Counted from the stretch's first letter, positions 32,777 to 43,989 are shown. The stretch is DNA of 64,000 bases from Girardinichthys multiradiatus (GCF_021462225.1 NC_061797.1:27427093-27491092); one strand, 5' to 3'. Notes: generated by a model not told the origin, from the sequence alone. A program made the numbers and translations.

Positions 32777-35700
32777 CTATTTTGGGATATCGGTGAATAT
32801 TCGTAGGCCATGCATGCCTTGGATCTCCTCCTTCAGGGCCTGTGGAGGAAAGAAGATAAAAGTTAGTGAATGGAATTTTGATCACGAAAACCTGAAAATA
32901 TGTTTAGACCTACTATTTTGCCAAAATGTAAGAATAATCATTGACAGCTAACAGACATGATTAAGAACATATGGACCATAGTTAGACAAGGGTGCAAATT
33001 GAGAAGCTTTTGCAAGTTTGATACTATAATAAGCCCTTAACAGATATTCCATGGAAAATTTCTTTAGGCATGACAATCTTAACTGATTATTTCAACCCCA
33101 TTATTCTCCTTTGCACACTGTAAAGTCAAAAGGAATGATGCAGGTTCGATCTCACCCAGTGCCTTTTTCTGTGCAGTTTTGGATTTGTCATAATTGCATT
33201 GCATTATTTGCTGTTATTTCAGCTTTTAACCTTGTTCTCTCTATTCTCTTCCTAGAAGCTACACCTGGCCTGGCTCTGTGTCTACCTGTGACACCTTTCT
33301 GGAGAGGGGAATCGTCCGAGCTTCTGCTGGCAACAACTTAATGCTCACCCTCTACCGATGATCCACATAGCCCTGTCTTTTAGTGTTTAACCCTTTCTCT
33401 CTCCTAGACATGGAAATTGACTGAGCTTAACTGTAACAAACTCTGTGTGCTCTCTTTCAGACTCTAACCTTGAAAACTGGCTCAGAGTTCATCTGTTCTT
33501 TCTTTCCAGATGAAACGACTAAAGGAGCTACATCCATCAACATTTACTTTTCCTTCCCATAGAAAGTACTCCTGGATCAGTGCTTCTTTGTTCTCTTTGT
33601 GTCTCTGCTCTGTTCTCTCTAACCCCCAGTCGGTCGTGGCTGATGGCCGCTCACACTGAGCCTGGTTCTGCTGGAGGTTTCTTCCTGTTAAAAGGGAGTT
33701 TTTCCTCTCCGCTTTCGCTGCATGCATGCTCAGTATGAGGGATTGCTGCAAAGTCGACGCCAGTCACTGTCCACGGTCTCTACATGCTCATCCGGGAGGA
33801 GGGAATGCTACAAGTCACTGACTGGATGCAATCTGCTGGGTTTCCTTAGATAGAAAAACTTTTTATCCAATTTGAATAAAAAGCTAACTCCGACTGCACT
33901 GTTCAATTGTTAGGATTAATTGGAATGTATGTACCTGACTGTTGTGAAGTGCCTTGAGACAACATGTGTTGTGAATTGGCGCTATATAAATAAAACTGAA
34001 TTGAATTATCTTGATGCGCCCATAGTTGATATGCTGGGCTATAAACTTACTTGGTTGACTAGCTGGTGCTGCTGAATGGTTCTTTTTCCTTTGAACTCAC
34101 TGGATTCTATATGGACCTCATACATGGCCCCACAGCCACCTAGACACAGAGCAGGATAACAAAAACAACATCATCATCTGCAAAGAGTGGGACCTTCTTG
34201 TTTCAAACCACTGATTATCTTTTAAAGAATAATAAGAATTGATTGTTGATTGTTTTTTTATTTGTACAGGGACAGTGCACAACAATACATTGACCTAAAA
34301 ATAGGAAATATGCATGGTGCCAGGTTATAGCAAAATATGCTAATTTCCACCTGCAGTCCCTTGACAGGTTGTTAATCATACAACACAATCGTAACAGACC
34401 TCGCCCCTCAGTTACACCAGTTATTAAAGACTTCCAGGGATTTATCATTTCTCTATCACACACTTGCACCTATACAATAAACATACCTACCACACATACA
34501 CTTTCACACTCACATACTTTCCAAAAGAACCAACTATACTTCTATTTACACACATTCATCACGAATGAGTGCAAACCTGCTTTGATAAAAGCCATTTCTT
34601 TGTCAAATGTGCAAACATTAAGAAACTTGTACATGTTATAATCTCAGTTGGTAATGTATTCCACTGACTCATGGCAACAACAGAGAAGGCAGATTTAGCA
34701 AAAGATGTCTTACATTTTGGATTGCTGCACTCTCCTCTAGAGGTTGCCCTTGTTACTCTAGTTGTTTTTTCTGAGCTCAGTGTGACATACCTTCTTAGAG
34801 GAGGAGCACTAATACTATGAATAATTTTAAAAAGTAAGCAAATGTTTGCATGCATAATAAGGTTATTAAAATTTTAAAAATTGTATTTTGAAAGAATATG
34901 ACAGTGGTGATACTGTCTACATTTCTTGTTATGAATTTTTATTGCACTTTTGAAGGTTGATTGAAGAGGTGATGCTTCAATGGTAAGGGATCCTCAGATG
35001 AACCTAAAATTTGCCAGAGTAAATTTTAAAGAGTTGCACAATATTTTTTACATGATTTTTAAAAGTCAAGGTTTGATCCAGAGTAAAAACTAAATAAGTG
35101 AAGCTGTTAACATTTATTATTTTTTCCCCATTTATATAAATGTCTGGATAATCTAAAGATTTATGTCTATTTGTAAAATACATTGCAACAGTCTTTTCTA
35201 CATTTAAGGTGAGACAACAACTTTTTAGCCAGGCAGAAACTTTTTTCAATTCCCCTGTTAATCTTTCAGCCACTTCACTCATATTTTTTCCATGAGCGAA
35301 CAGAACAGTGTCGTCCACATACACGACGGTGTTGATGTCACATACCAAGGGAGATGGTTGATGTATAAACTAAAAAACAGTGGCCCTAATACAGAGCCCT
35401 GTGGGACTCCCATGGTGCAATTTTTAAGGGTGGACAGTGTGTGATTTACTCGAACACATTGTTTTCTGCCACTCAGGTATGATGTTATCCAGTTTATTGT
35501 CTGGTTTTTAATGCATCAGGAAATATACCATCTCTAATGGACCAATTTATTATTTTTTGTCAAGACTGGGATCAGACTTTCTGCATGGGTTTTTAGAAAC
35601 ACACTATCCAACATATGCAGGTCTTTAGCTATGCTATTATTAAGTTGCCCAATAATCTTTTCCACCTTTGCGTCGTTAGCAGGTGTCAGACTAAAGGTTG

Positions 35701-38700
35701 ATGTATCACAGAATAATGAGTGGGAAGAGCAATGTGTTGGGAACAACTGGGCTAGCCTCTCAACAGAATTAATAAAATATTCATTAAAATATATTGCTAA
35801 CATTTTAGTATCATTTTCAATATTGTCATTTATTTTGAAATGTATGTCATAGCTGGTGTTTTTCTCTTTTCTAAGTAATTTATCAATATTTTTCCATAAC
35901 AATTTACTATTTCCTTTTGCATCTTTAATTAAGTTGAGGAAAAAGTTTGCCTTTGTTTTTCTAAGCAATGTTATGACCTTATTTCTCAAACTTCGATATA
36001 TCGAATAATCAGTTGTTAATCTGGTTTTGATAAACGTTTTTAGTGAGGCACCTCTTTTCTTCATTCATTCCCAGAGTGCAGCATTAAACCTTGGTAAACT
36101 CTGTTTTTTAAGTTTTATTTTTTTTGGATGGATTTTCTATTATTTTATTCCAGTTAATTTGTTGTATGTCATTTTCCAAGAGATAAATCCTTCTTTGAGA
36201 TAAATGATATCTCTTGGTTCTTTTTTGGTTGATTATGGTCCCTAAATCTGTTTTTATTTAACTTTCTTGCACTTAGTGTGAAATTATGGTCGGATAATCC
36301 TGTTACTAAATTATATGTTTTCCCTATTCTTTCTGGTTTGTTTGTAAAGACAAGGTCTATAAGTGTTTGAGTAGTTTTTGTTATTCTTGTTGGTTTATTT
36401 ATTATTTGTCTCATTTGTAGTGATTTCACAATGTCGTCGAGATTTTTCTTGCACATTTTGTCAAGTCAATTTACGTTAAAATCGCCCATAAGACCTCTTT
36501 TCCTTCAAACATTTTAAATAACTCTGAATAAAATGGATTTGTGGCGTTTGGGGGGCGATAGATGGGAATTACAACAAATTACATTTCACGAGAAAGTGTA
36601 ATTTTAGCTCCTACACATTCTAATACATCGTTTTTATATCAGTTTCATTACTTTGGATATTCTCTTTCACATTTATCAACCCCCTCTATATATTTTATAT
36701 CCAGGAACGGTAAACACAGATAACGGAGTTGTGGAACGTAGCCATGTTTCTGTGAGGCAAAGATAGTCCACATTTGAGTCTGTTGGTAAATGCTCAATTT
36801 GTTCAGTCTTAGATATGACGCTCCGTGTGTTTATGTGTCCTCCGAAGATCCCCTTCGGTTTGGTATTAGGATGCCACAGGATGCGGGCGTGATTTACCGT
36901 TTGAAATAATTTTGTCTCTTTTTGTTTTAGAGTCACAATAGTCTGTAGAGCGGTTGCAGATCGCAGGAAGGACCAATTTGTTTGTGATTTGGCCAAACTG
37001 TTTGTCTTAATGCTACCTTGTGTTCCTGGTGAAAAGGCATCAGGTGATGAAGGTGGCATAGCGATGCCTACCTAATGTTGTTTCAGTGGAGCTAGGGGTC
37101 CGAGGTTTACTTGTACGTCTCCACAAAGTAAGGAAAAAATGCAGAAAAAAATTACACTTCCCCGTTTTGATGTATTACGTGTCAGCGGCATCCTCTGTCC
37201 ACACTGACAATGTGTGTACAGGACAATCGCTTTTCTTTGATCCAAAACATGATTAAACAGAACGTACTGACTCCAAGTATCAAACGGGATGGCATGTGAC
37301 ATTGGTGTAGCGTATTCATCAGTAGGAAATGGAGCCGAGCGTTCCCACGTTTTTAGCCAGCTACCAAACATTTGCGTGCTGATGATTGCCAATACGTACA
37401 ACAATATATTCAGTGTACGAAGCAGATGTTGAACTTTGGTGTTTTTTGGAAAGAAAGGCTTTATATTCCCATGTCCAGGTAGAGCAGAATTATCAGGCGA
37501 CTTCCTAGATGTTTTTTGGAAGGAAGAAGCAGTAGCATCTGCCGAGCTGCTACACCTTGATGCCGCCATATATAATAATGTACTGAATAATGTACAAATT
37601 GATAAGGTATCTTCTAAAAGATATCCATTATTGTAACCGATTAGCACCAATGATAATTTTGATACATAACATGTAAACGTGAACAGGGTGAGCTCGGGTA
37701 AAAATTAGGACCTGATCAGATCTCATCAGCTGCTATGTTTACAAGGAACTTCAGGTGTTATATAATTTTAATTAAGATAAAAAGCTTCAGTTTCGGGCAA
37801 ATCTCTGAGGACTTGCTGGATTCAATAAACTTTTTTTGCAAGACTGAAAAATCTAATCAAATAATACAAGGCCCTGTCCCAATACCCACACTACATCCTA
37901 CGCCCCTCTATGAAGTGTGTACTTTGTACAAGTGCATGTAAGGGCTGAAGTGCACATGTTACAAGCGTGCAAAATTGGAGAACTGGGACAGTAGGGGTTA
38001 CGTCATCGACTTGCACCCCTGCACCTTAACTGCAACATCAAAAAGGGCGGGAACCAGCGCTGTTTTCACAGTCTTGCTGCTAAAAAACTATTTAAAATTG
38101 CAACAAGCAATTGTTTTGAGGAGAAGAAAGTGCAGGAAGTGACGTAGGTTTATACCCCAGACTCTCGCCGCGCCAATGTTTGTTTGAAAGGTAACTTCAG
38201 TGTTATGACCTACTGACTGCCCAGACTCACTCTGAACCCAGTGGTTTCTTACAATGTTGAGCCTGGAAAACCAGTAATAAAAAATATGTGTCGGCTTGCT
38301 GTCTAAAATTTACAGTTCTTATTATTCTGATTTGATGGCTGGTTACGTTGACGGTTGTGATTGGTTTTTGCTCAGAACGTCATCTGCAGCAGTGAATTAT
38401 GGGTAATATACTTCGGCGAAATCCGCTTAGATGCGGGCTTCACCGAAGGGTGGATGTGGGGCACAAAGGGGGCGGGGCCAAGGACAACTCTGGAGAAATG
38501 GGACACACTACGCACTCGAACCCATCAACGGGAACGCGCAATTCAGGGACACAAGGGTGGAAGTGCGGGTATTGGGACAGGGCCCAAGTCTGATGTCCTG
38601 AACTGCAGTCGGGTTGTCCTGGAAACAAAGCAGGTCTTGGCTAATAAGCATTACATTATTTAATTAAAAAACTAATTGCTTATTTACAAACCTCTAAATA

Positions 38701-39191
38701 AATATCTCTTGCATAAATATCATGTGTACCTGTGATATTCTTATTGTATATTTGAAAACCTTTCTGACAATTGCCTGCTTTTGTTAACAGGACAAAAATA
38801 AAAGTCACGATCACTAAAACATTCGTCACTAAAGTTCTTTGGTTTTGCAGGATGGTAAAAGTACAAAATTGAAATACTTAATACTCACATGACACAGGTA
38901 CCATTGGAAAGGTTTTTTTCCACCCTCTACACTGATACCAAATAATTAGGTTTAAAGTTTTTTGCGACATCAGTATAAAAAATAACTCTAAACCTGTCAC
39001 TCTGTTTGGGCTTTTCCAATTGTGTTGTGAGGATTGCTAATATGTTTATTGGTCTTAAAATTATACGCTGTGTCAAACTGCAATTTCCAACCCATTTGGT
39101 CCAAAATTACTGTCCAAATATAGGAATCCACTATTAATTTAAGCTCTCAGTCTTAGACATGGATCCAACAAAATTAATAGATGGATGGGCA

Positions 39192-39262
<71 letters not shown>

Positions 39263-40318
39263 CTTAAAAAAGCATTCTCCCTATCTCTAACCCAATGATC
39301 GCTGTAGATAGGTCCAGCCCATCCTGCAACCCTGCATGGATGAACCAGATTGGTTGGGGCAAATTCTTGGATGGACAGAAAGATGTTTCGATGGATGGAG
39401 CATCAGAAACAACTTCCTGGATTAACAGATTGAAGGACGGATGTATCAATGAATGGATGGATGGATTGATGTATGGGTGGAAGGATGGGTAGAGATGAAC
39501 AGATGGATGAATGTGCATTTTTTATACAGAAAAAAAAAGTTGGGTAGTTGTAGCAACTTCTGGAACCTAAGACGGACTTTCAGATGTATTACTGAATTGA
39601 ATGAAGGGTGAATGAATGTAATGACAGATGGCTGGGTGAATGGATGGACAGACAGACAGACAAACACATACACAGATGGCTGCATGTCTGCTTTTATGCA
39701 AAACCAACATAAAAGCAGTTTGATTGGTTTTGAAAATTAAAATACCCACTATGTTCATAGCTGGACAGGAAACAAAGTCTTCAAATAAACATTTTTTTAT
39801 ATTCTTTTTCCATACTTAGATCTAAGAAACCACTTAAATTATATTTTCCTTATTTTTACAAGACGTCAACTTCAGATGTCTAGATTAGATGCATAGAGCA
39901 CCAGAAGTAAACAATGTTGGATACTAAACGACAAAACAAAGAAACTTAAGACCGGAAATAAATCAAACTTTCACCCTAAACACCATGTACAGGGTAGACG
40001 ACAATATAGTTCAAACAGTCCATAGGTGGATGCAAGTCTACCTGATATATCCACCACTTTGAGCTTGGAGGCCAGAGGGAACTTCTCCTTCAGTATGCTT
40101 GCGATGCGCTCCTCTCCGTCTGTTTGTGTCGACAAGCCTCTCTGCAGCTGACCGACAGCAGCTACCTGAGGAGGGGGCACAGAACAGGAGATACTGCAGA
40201 AAGCTCCAGCAGGAATTAAATGCAAACCAAACACCTCTAAATGTTGTGTACCGGGCTGGTGCGAAAAGCGCTGAATATAGTGCGGCTGCAGAGACGCGTA
40301 CAGGCCAACATTGTGCAT
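32777..40318 (-). CDS. bola3: BolA family member 3 (mitochondrial Fe-S cluster assembly factor)
   Basis: Coding exons on the minus strand: 40318-40235 (provisional), 40165-40042, 34139-34051 and 32839-32777. Phases agree at all junctions (0,1,0). The core reads [34 protein letters not shown], then [19 protein letters not shown], and ends [13 protein letters not shown], which is the BOLA3 BolA domain with its conserved GCGA cysteine and C-terminal histidine. In mammals BOLA3 acts with GLRX5 and NFU1 to deliver 4Fe-4S clusters to mitochondrial enzymes. The N-terminal segment is a plausible targeting peptide but poorly conserved, so the exon 1 limits and start are the weakest part; the frame also stays open through the 69-bp putative intron 1. 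Intron 2 (5.9 kb) is loaded with transposons. Confidence 0.9.
33130..34010 (+). repeat. L2/Maui-like non-LTR repeat, 3' portion, in bola3 intron 3
   Basis: The right end (33715-34010) contains CATGCATGCTCAGTATGAGG, CATCCGGGAGGAGGGAATGC, and TGAAGTGCCTTGAGACAACA, then GAATTGGCGCTATATAAAT and an AAAACTGAATTGAATT tail. It is near-identical to 62600-62908 and, reversed, to 12875-12948. The left part (from TTCTGTGCAGTTTTGGA) probably belongs to the same element. There is no intact ORF. The class is inferred from the tail type. Confidence 0.7.
35004..36064 (-). pseudogene. LINE reverse transcriptase remnant
   Basis: The linker [20 protein letters not shown] and [14 protein letters not shown] precede the RT. 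After the internal deletion the reading resumes with [18 protein letters not shown] (about 35370-35420), then [13 protein letters not shown] containing the catalytic DD, and [12 protein letters not shown]. The last recognisable block is [14 protein letters not shown]. It encodes no functional protein. Confidence 0.78.
36169..37059 (-). pseudogene. LINE apurinic-type endonuclease fragments
   Basis: [19 protein letters not shown] followed by [13 protein letters not shown] (near 36750) is the start of an endonuclease of the CR1/L2 class. [20 protein letters not shown] and [13 protein letters not shown], with GLSDHN (near 36290), are the C-terminal endonuclease blocks. Stops and frameshifts separate the two pieces. 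Confidence 0.75.
37072..37650 (-). pseudogene. LINE N-terminal leader ORF with decayed 2A-like motif
   Basis: An open frame of 192 residues. Near its C-terminus it has a hydrophobic stretch followed by [17 protein letters not shown]. The pattern GDVxxNxGP corresponds to the 2A ribosome-skipping consensus D(V/I)ExNPGP, with E to Q and the first P to L. Such motifs are reported upstream of the endonuclease in CR1, L2, Rex1 and Crack LINEs. The substitution of the critical proline predicts loss of function here. Confidence 0.6.
37870..38584. mobile_element. Non-autonomous DNA transposon, PIF/Harbinger-like, copy 2
   Basis: About 715 bp with terminal inverted repeats GGCCCTGTCCCAATACCC on the left and the same read inward from the right, imperfect for a few bases further. 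CAA precedes it (37867-37869) and follows it (38585-38587), consistent with a 3-bp target duplication. It is near-identical to 2104-2813, differing by small indels and substitutions such as the extra GAACTGGGACAG-type segment near 37980. No transposase was seen. Confidence 0.75.
39199..39258. repeat. (TA)n microsatellite
   Basis: About 30 uninterrupted TA units, in bola3 intron 2. Confidence 0.97.
39300..39690. repeat. Degenerate TGGA/ATGG tetranucleotide tract
   Basis: Repeated ATGGATGG-type units (GGATGGACAGAAAGATG, GAATGGATGGATGGATTG, GGATGGACAGACAGACAGAC) interrupted by unique sequence. Minus-strand frames rich in HPSIHPS are artefacts of this tract. Confidence 0.85.
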
Positions 40319-40446
40319 AAAGAATAGTCACTTTTGAGACTTTGAGATAACCCCACACCAGTCAGTAAGTCATGTCCCCGGAAAATGACGGATTGTTTCT
40401 TCTTCTTTAAAGTCTCGTAGAAACCTCTATGGTAAAAGCTGTATTT

Positions 40447-40460
40447 CTGCCACCTAGTGG
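40447..40460 (-). promoter_or_regulatory. CTCF-like motif upstream of bola3
   Basis: The minus strand reads CCACTAGGTGGCAG, a full CTCF core match, about 130 bp upstream of the provisional bola3 start and about 1 kb from the divergent ZP3-like gene. It could separate the two divergent transcription units. Confidence 0.5.
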
Positions 40461-40794
40461 ATGGATCTGTGGCAACCTGCTTTACAACAAACAGCTTTAT
40501 TCGTTCGTTTAGTTTTTTGTCCTGTATGTTTTCAGCAGTGTTTCTTTAAACATCATCTGTTTGCATCCACAAAATAATTTATTTGTAAAAAAAAAATTTT
40601 TATTAACCATGCATGTTTTACAGTTTACGCTTGCTGATAAATTTCACAGTGCCCAAATTAGTAATTTTGTACTGAGTAGAGAATTTATACTAGTTTTCTT
40701 CCCAGTATCCCAGAATAAGGTAAAACATACACCATTTGGACATAACATTATTATATAACAGATCATGGTCACTCTGTTATATGACAAAGCAAAA

Positions 40795-40925
40795 CGAGTT
40801 TATTTGTATAGCACATTTTAGCAACAACACAATTCAAAGTGCTTTACATGATGAAAACAAATAACAAAAACACAGGAAAAAGGTACATAGCATTGGCATA
40901 ATGAAGGGAAGTAAAGAAAAGTTAC
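40795..40925 (-). repeat. LINE/SINE-type 3' tail
   Basis: GAGTTTATTTGTATAGCACA followed by TTCAAAGTGCTTTACATGATG is the widespread fish tail sequence in reverse orientation. It is related in layout, but not in detail, to 12875 and 30240. Confidence 0.55.
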
Positions 40926-41251
40926 TTATTTAATCTTGTGCAGATACAGTATAAAACCCAACATTAAACCATGCTGCTACAGGGAATCACAAGTAGAAGA
41001 GTTTTTGGATCAAACTTTCCAGACCCTGCTTTAAAGTAAAGTTTGACTTCTAAGAGCCGCTCACCTTCAGTTCATATTATTCAATTGAGCAATATTTTTT
41101 AAATAGAATATATTAAATCTTCATAACAATATCATTCTTAAAGCAAATTCAGTTTCTGAGCATTTTCCTTTTCATTAAAAATCATGTTGATGAGCATACT
41201 CAGAATCAAAACGTTTTTGCACCTAATAAATAAATGACTCCACCAACAATT

Positions 41252-41482
41252 TTATATTTTTATTTCATTGCTGATACTGATGAACTTCTCTTGATAAATC
41301 CTTTTCTTCTCCTCTATCAGCTGATGACTGATTGCTTTCAGGTGTCCTTTCCAGGTGATTTGGATGTTGGGAATGGCTCTGAGAAACAAGGTAAAACCCA
41401 GCTTTAGTTTAAATATGTTTTTCTTCTTGTGTGGATCCAGCTGAAGGCTCTCCTGGGCTGTTTTGTCATAGTCCAAGAACAC
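41252..41482 (-). CDS. Unrecognised ORF, possibly a terminal exon
   Basis: The open frame, uninterrupted from an upstream TGA, covers about 76 codons and ends ISNEIKI at a TAA with an AATAAA-like signal directly overlapping. It is protein-like, Lys/Glu-rich and amphipathic (ITWKGHLKAISHQLIEEKKR). There is no ATG at its 5' end, and a good splice acceptor (TTTTACCTTGTTTCTCAG) lies inside it before AIPNIQITWKG. It could therefore be the last exon of a gene, part of a decayed repeat, or chance. It is head-to-head with the ZP3-like gene, and upstream exons would have to lie across that gene. Confidence 0.25.
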   Translation of the reverse strand: MFLDYDKTAQESLQLDPHKKKNIFKLKLGFTLFLRAIPNIQITWKGHLKAISHQLIEEKKRIYQEKFISISNEIKI

Positions 41483-41483
41483 A

Positions 41484-43989
41484 ATGGGGTTAGCAGGTCA
41501 TTCTGTGTCTTTGCTGCTGATGTCCTTAACTTTTAGAGTCTCAGATGCCATCAGAGCTCTAAAAGAAGGTCCAATGATTGATGCTGAAGGAAGGGAATAT
41601 AAATCTGTCAATTTGGGAGACAACAGACCAAATCACAGTGAAAAACCTACTGTCCGTGTACAGTGCACTGAGGTTTCTATGATCATTTTCATCCTGCCTG
41701 ACTTCTACAACAATGGCCGTCTAGTGTCACCACAGGACCTCTTTTTGGGCGATGCCAAGTACTGGAAGAACAAACGGTGTCAAGCTATTGACACTGGTGG
41801 TGGAAAATATGTTATAGAAGCTGAGCTGCAGGACTGTGGATTTAAGTTAACGGTAAGCTGGGCACACTTCGGGGTCATGGTTGGTTATCTAAAAGAAAAT
41901 GGTAGTTTTGGTGATCTTTTTCTCTTTATTGCTAGGTATCTTCAGATGATTTGATCTACTCAAACAACTTGATACTCTCTCCACCCATCGGTTCCATTGG
42001 CATTACAAGGATGGCTGAAGTTGTTGTTCCAGTTTCTTGCCATTATAAAAGGTAGCCTGTCATTTTCAGTATTTTTGCAAAGAAAAGAGGTTCTGTTCTT
42101 GATTTTGTTTGTTTCAGGACCCACACTGTAAGCAGCGCTGTTCAGCAGCAGCGCCCAACTTTGTCCATTTCATCAAAGTTTCCTTTTGGAAGCTCTATTT
42201 CTTTAAAGCTGAAAACGGGTATGTGTTGCATTTTTATGGCCTGTACCTAATATCTGGGTGGGAACTGATCCTTTTTATTTATTTATTTTTTTCTGTAAAC
42301 AGATGACTGGCAAGGTGAGAAGTATTCCAACACCTTTTATCTTGGTGACCCGCTGCACCTCGAGGCAACTTACACTGGTCTGGTCCAAAGAGAACTTTTT
42401 ATTGACCAATGCGTTGCCACTCTGATGCCTGACTCCACATCAGTGCCCAGATACTACTTCATTGAAAACTATGGGTAAAGACCAACCCAGTTTATCAAGA
42501 TGGCTTGGGGCTTTGCTTAAATGTTGTCAGGCAATAGAAATGCACTCTTTCCTCCTCAGTTGTTTTGTTGATGCCAAAGTCGGGGGTGTACATTCAGTCT
42601 TCCTACCCAGATCAAAGCCCAGTTCACTTCAGTTCCAACTTGATGCTTTCTCATTTCAAAATGATTTAAGGAACACAGTAAGTCATCTTAAAGAACTTTA
42701 TTTTTACAGTGACATCAACGTAAAGAGTTTTTATGGACCATTTGCTTTCTGCCGTATAGATGTATGTAACTTGTAAAATTAAAGCTATACGCCAGCTGTG
42801 GAAGAGCAGCCCCACAAGCAAAGTCTGCAATTACATGCATTCAAGGTGAGTTTTGCTTTCAATACACTAGCTTTTTTTTTTTTTTTTTTTTAAAACACTT
42901 GCAGAAATGTTACTTAAAAAAAATTCTTGAAGTGGTCATCTCATAACTTAAAACCTGTTACTGATAAAAATGTGCAGTCCTACAATTTTAGAATAGGTTT
43001 AGATCAAAGTTTTTCAATTCTTGATTGGTGTAGCTGCAGAAATTTCACATTGGTTTGAGTAAAACTGGGCATGTCCTGAAAGGAAGATGGCCAGCTTTGG
43101 TCCTCAAGGGCCTGGGTCCTGCTCATTTTACTATGCGTAGCTGCTAAAATGCCAGATTAAAATGTGAGAATAATATACTAGGCCTGTCAAGTTGTGCTGG
43201 AGCCTGCCAATGTAGTTGAGTAATTATCAAACATTTAAAACAAAATATTGAGTAAATCCAAAGTTTTAAAAGTAACATTTGTATAGACATTGTACAAGCA
43301 TTCTGCAACAGGACTTTGTCATCTCTTTTGGTCATATAAAAACAAATGGGTAAACCATATCTTATGGCTCTGTTTGGCTTTTATTTATATATAATAAAAA
43401 ATTCCAATTTGGAACAACAAAATGGTCACATAAGTAGCCACCAGCAGTAGTTGATGGTTTCTGTCTAAAACGGAGCAAAACACTAATATTGACATTTCTA
43501 AGTCCCATTAGAGGTACTTGTACTGCAGTGTAAGAACCATTGATATAGTCCTTGTGTTAAGTCAGCAGTGACTCTGTATTCTAAAATCAATTGCTTGCAC
43601 AGTAATGTAGATGAATATCAAACAAAGACCATGGGTTCTGTGATTTTGTTTGTGATTCAGTAGTTCAAGATATTAAACTGACTCATAAATGCTTAAAACT
43701 GCATTTGTCATGTATATTTTGTTTTCAGCTGGAAGAATGTGGATGGGACTGATATGGTTTGTCAGTGTTGCAAAAGTGTTTGTGCAAAACGAATGCCTGA
43801 AGGTAAATGCATTTAGAGTTGGAGTTCATTACAGATCAAGTCAACTGAGAATGCAATATTTCCAATGACTTTTAAATGTAACTATTTGCAAGTATTGTCT
43901 CCTGTGACTTTTTTTTTTTTTTCTCCTTCTCAGATGTCCTTTGTGACACTTTGACTCTTGGCCCTTTGATAATTATTCCCAGGAAATGA
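41484..43989 (+). CDS. Zona pellucida glycoprotein 3-like egg-coat protein
   Basis: Eight exons: 41484-41852, 41936-42051, 42118-42218, 42303-42474, 42560-42677, 42760-42845, 43729-43802, 43934-43989. GT/AG ends and phases (0,2,1,2,0,2,1) all agree, giving 363 residues. An N-terminal signal peptide (SVSLLLMSLTF) precedes a ZP domain: VRVQCTEVSMIIF, DCGFKLT, VPVSCHYKR, FIDQCVATLMPD, MYVTCKIKAI, SWKNVDGTDMVCQCC. The ZP-C cysteine pattern with the VCQCCKSVC cluster fits ZP3/ZPC-type proteins, which polymerise into the egg envelope. There is no hydrophobic anchor near the C-terminus (it ends LIIIPRK), as in several fish ZP3 proteins. AATAAA at 44038-44043 is the likely poly(A) signal. Which ZP3 paralogue it is cannot be decided. 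Confidence 0.88.

Larger units (their letters stand above)
34230..37660 (-). mobile_element. CR1/L2-like LINE, degenerate, with internal deletion, in bola3 intron 2
   Basis: Read on the minus strand: an N-terminal ORF with a 2A-like motif (37650-37072), endonuclease fragments (37059-36169), a linker region (36064-35534), and reverse transcriptase from [19 protein letters not shown] through the YVDD box to 35004. The 3' end is near 34230 with AACAATCAACAATC repeats. Several frameshifts and stops are present. Direct passage from [10 protein letters not shown] to [12 protein letters not shown] near 35500 shows that the front part of the RT palm has been deleted. Confidence 0.82.

Noticed and set aside
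39264..39758. His/Pro/Ser-rich minus-strand frames (HPSIHPS repeats)
   Set aside because: Translations of the TGGATGGA tetranucleotide tract, with no gene context.
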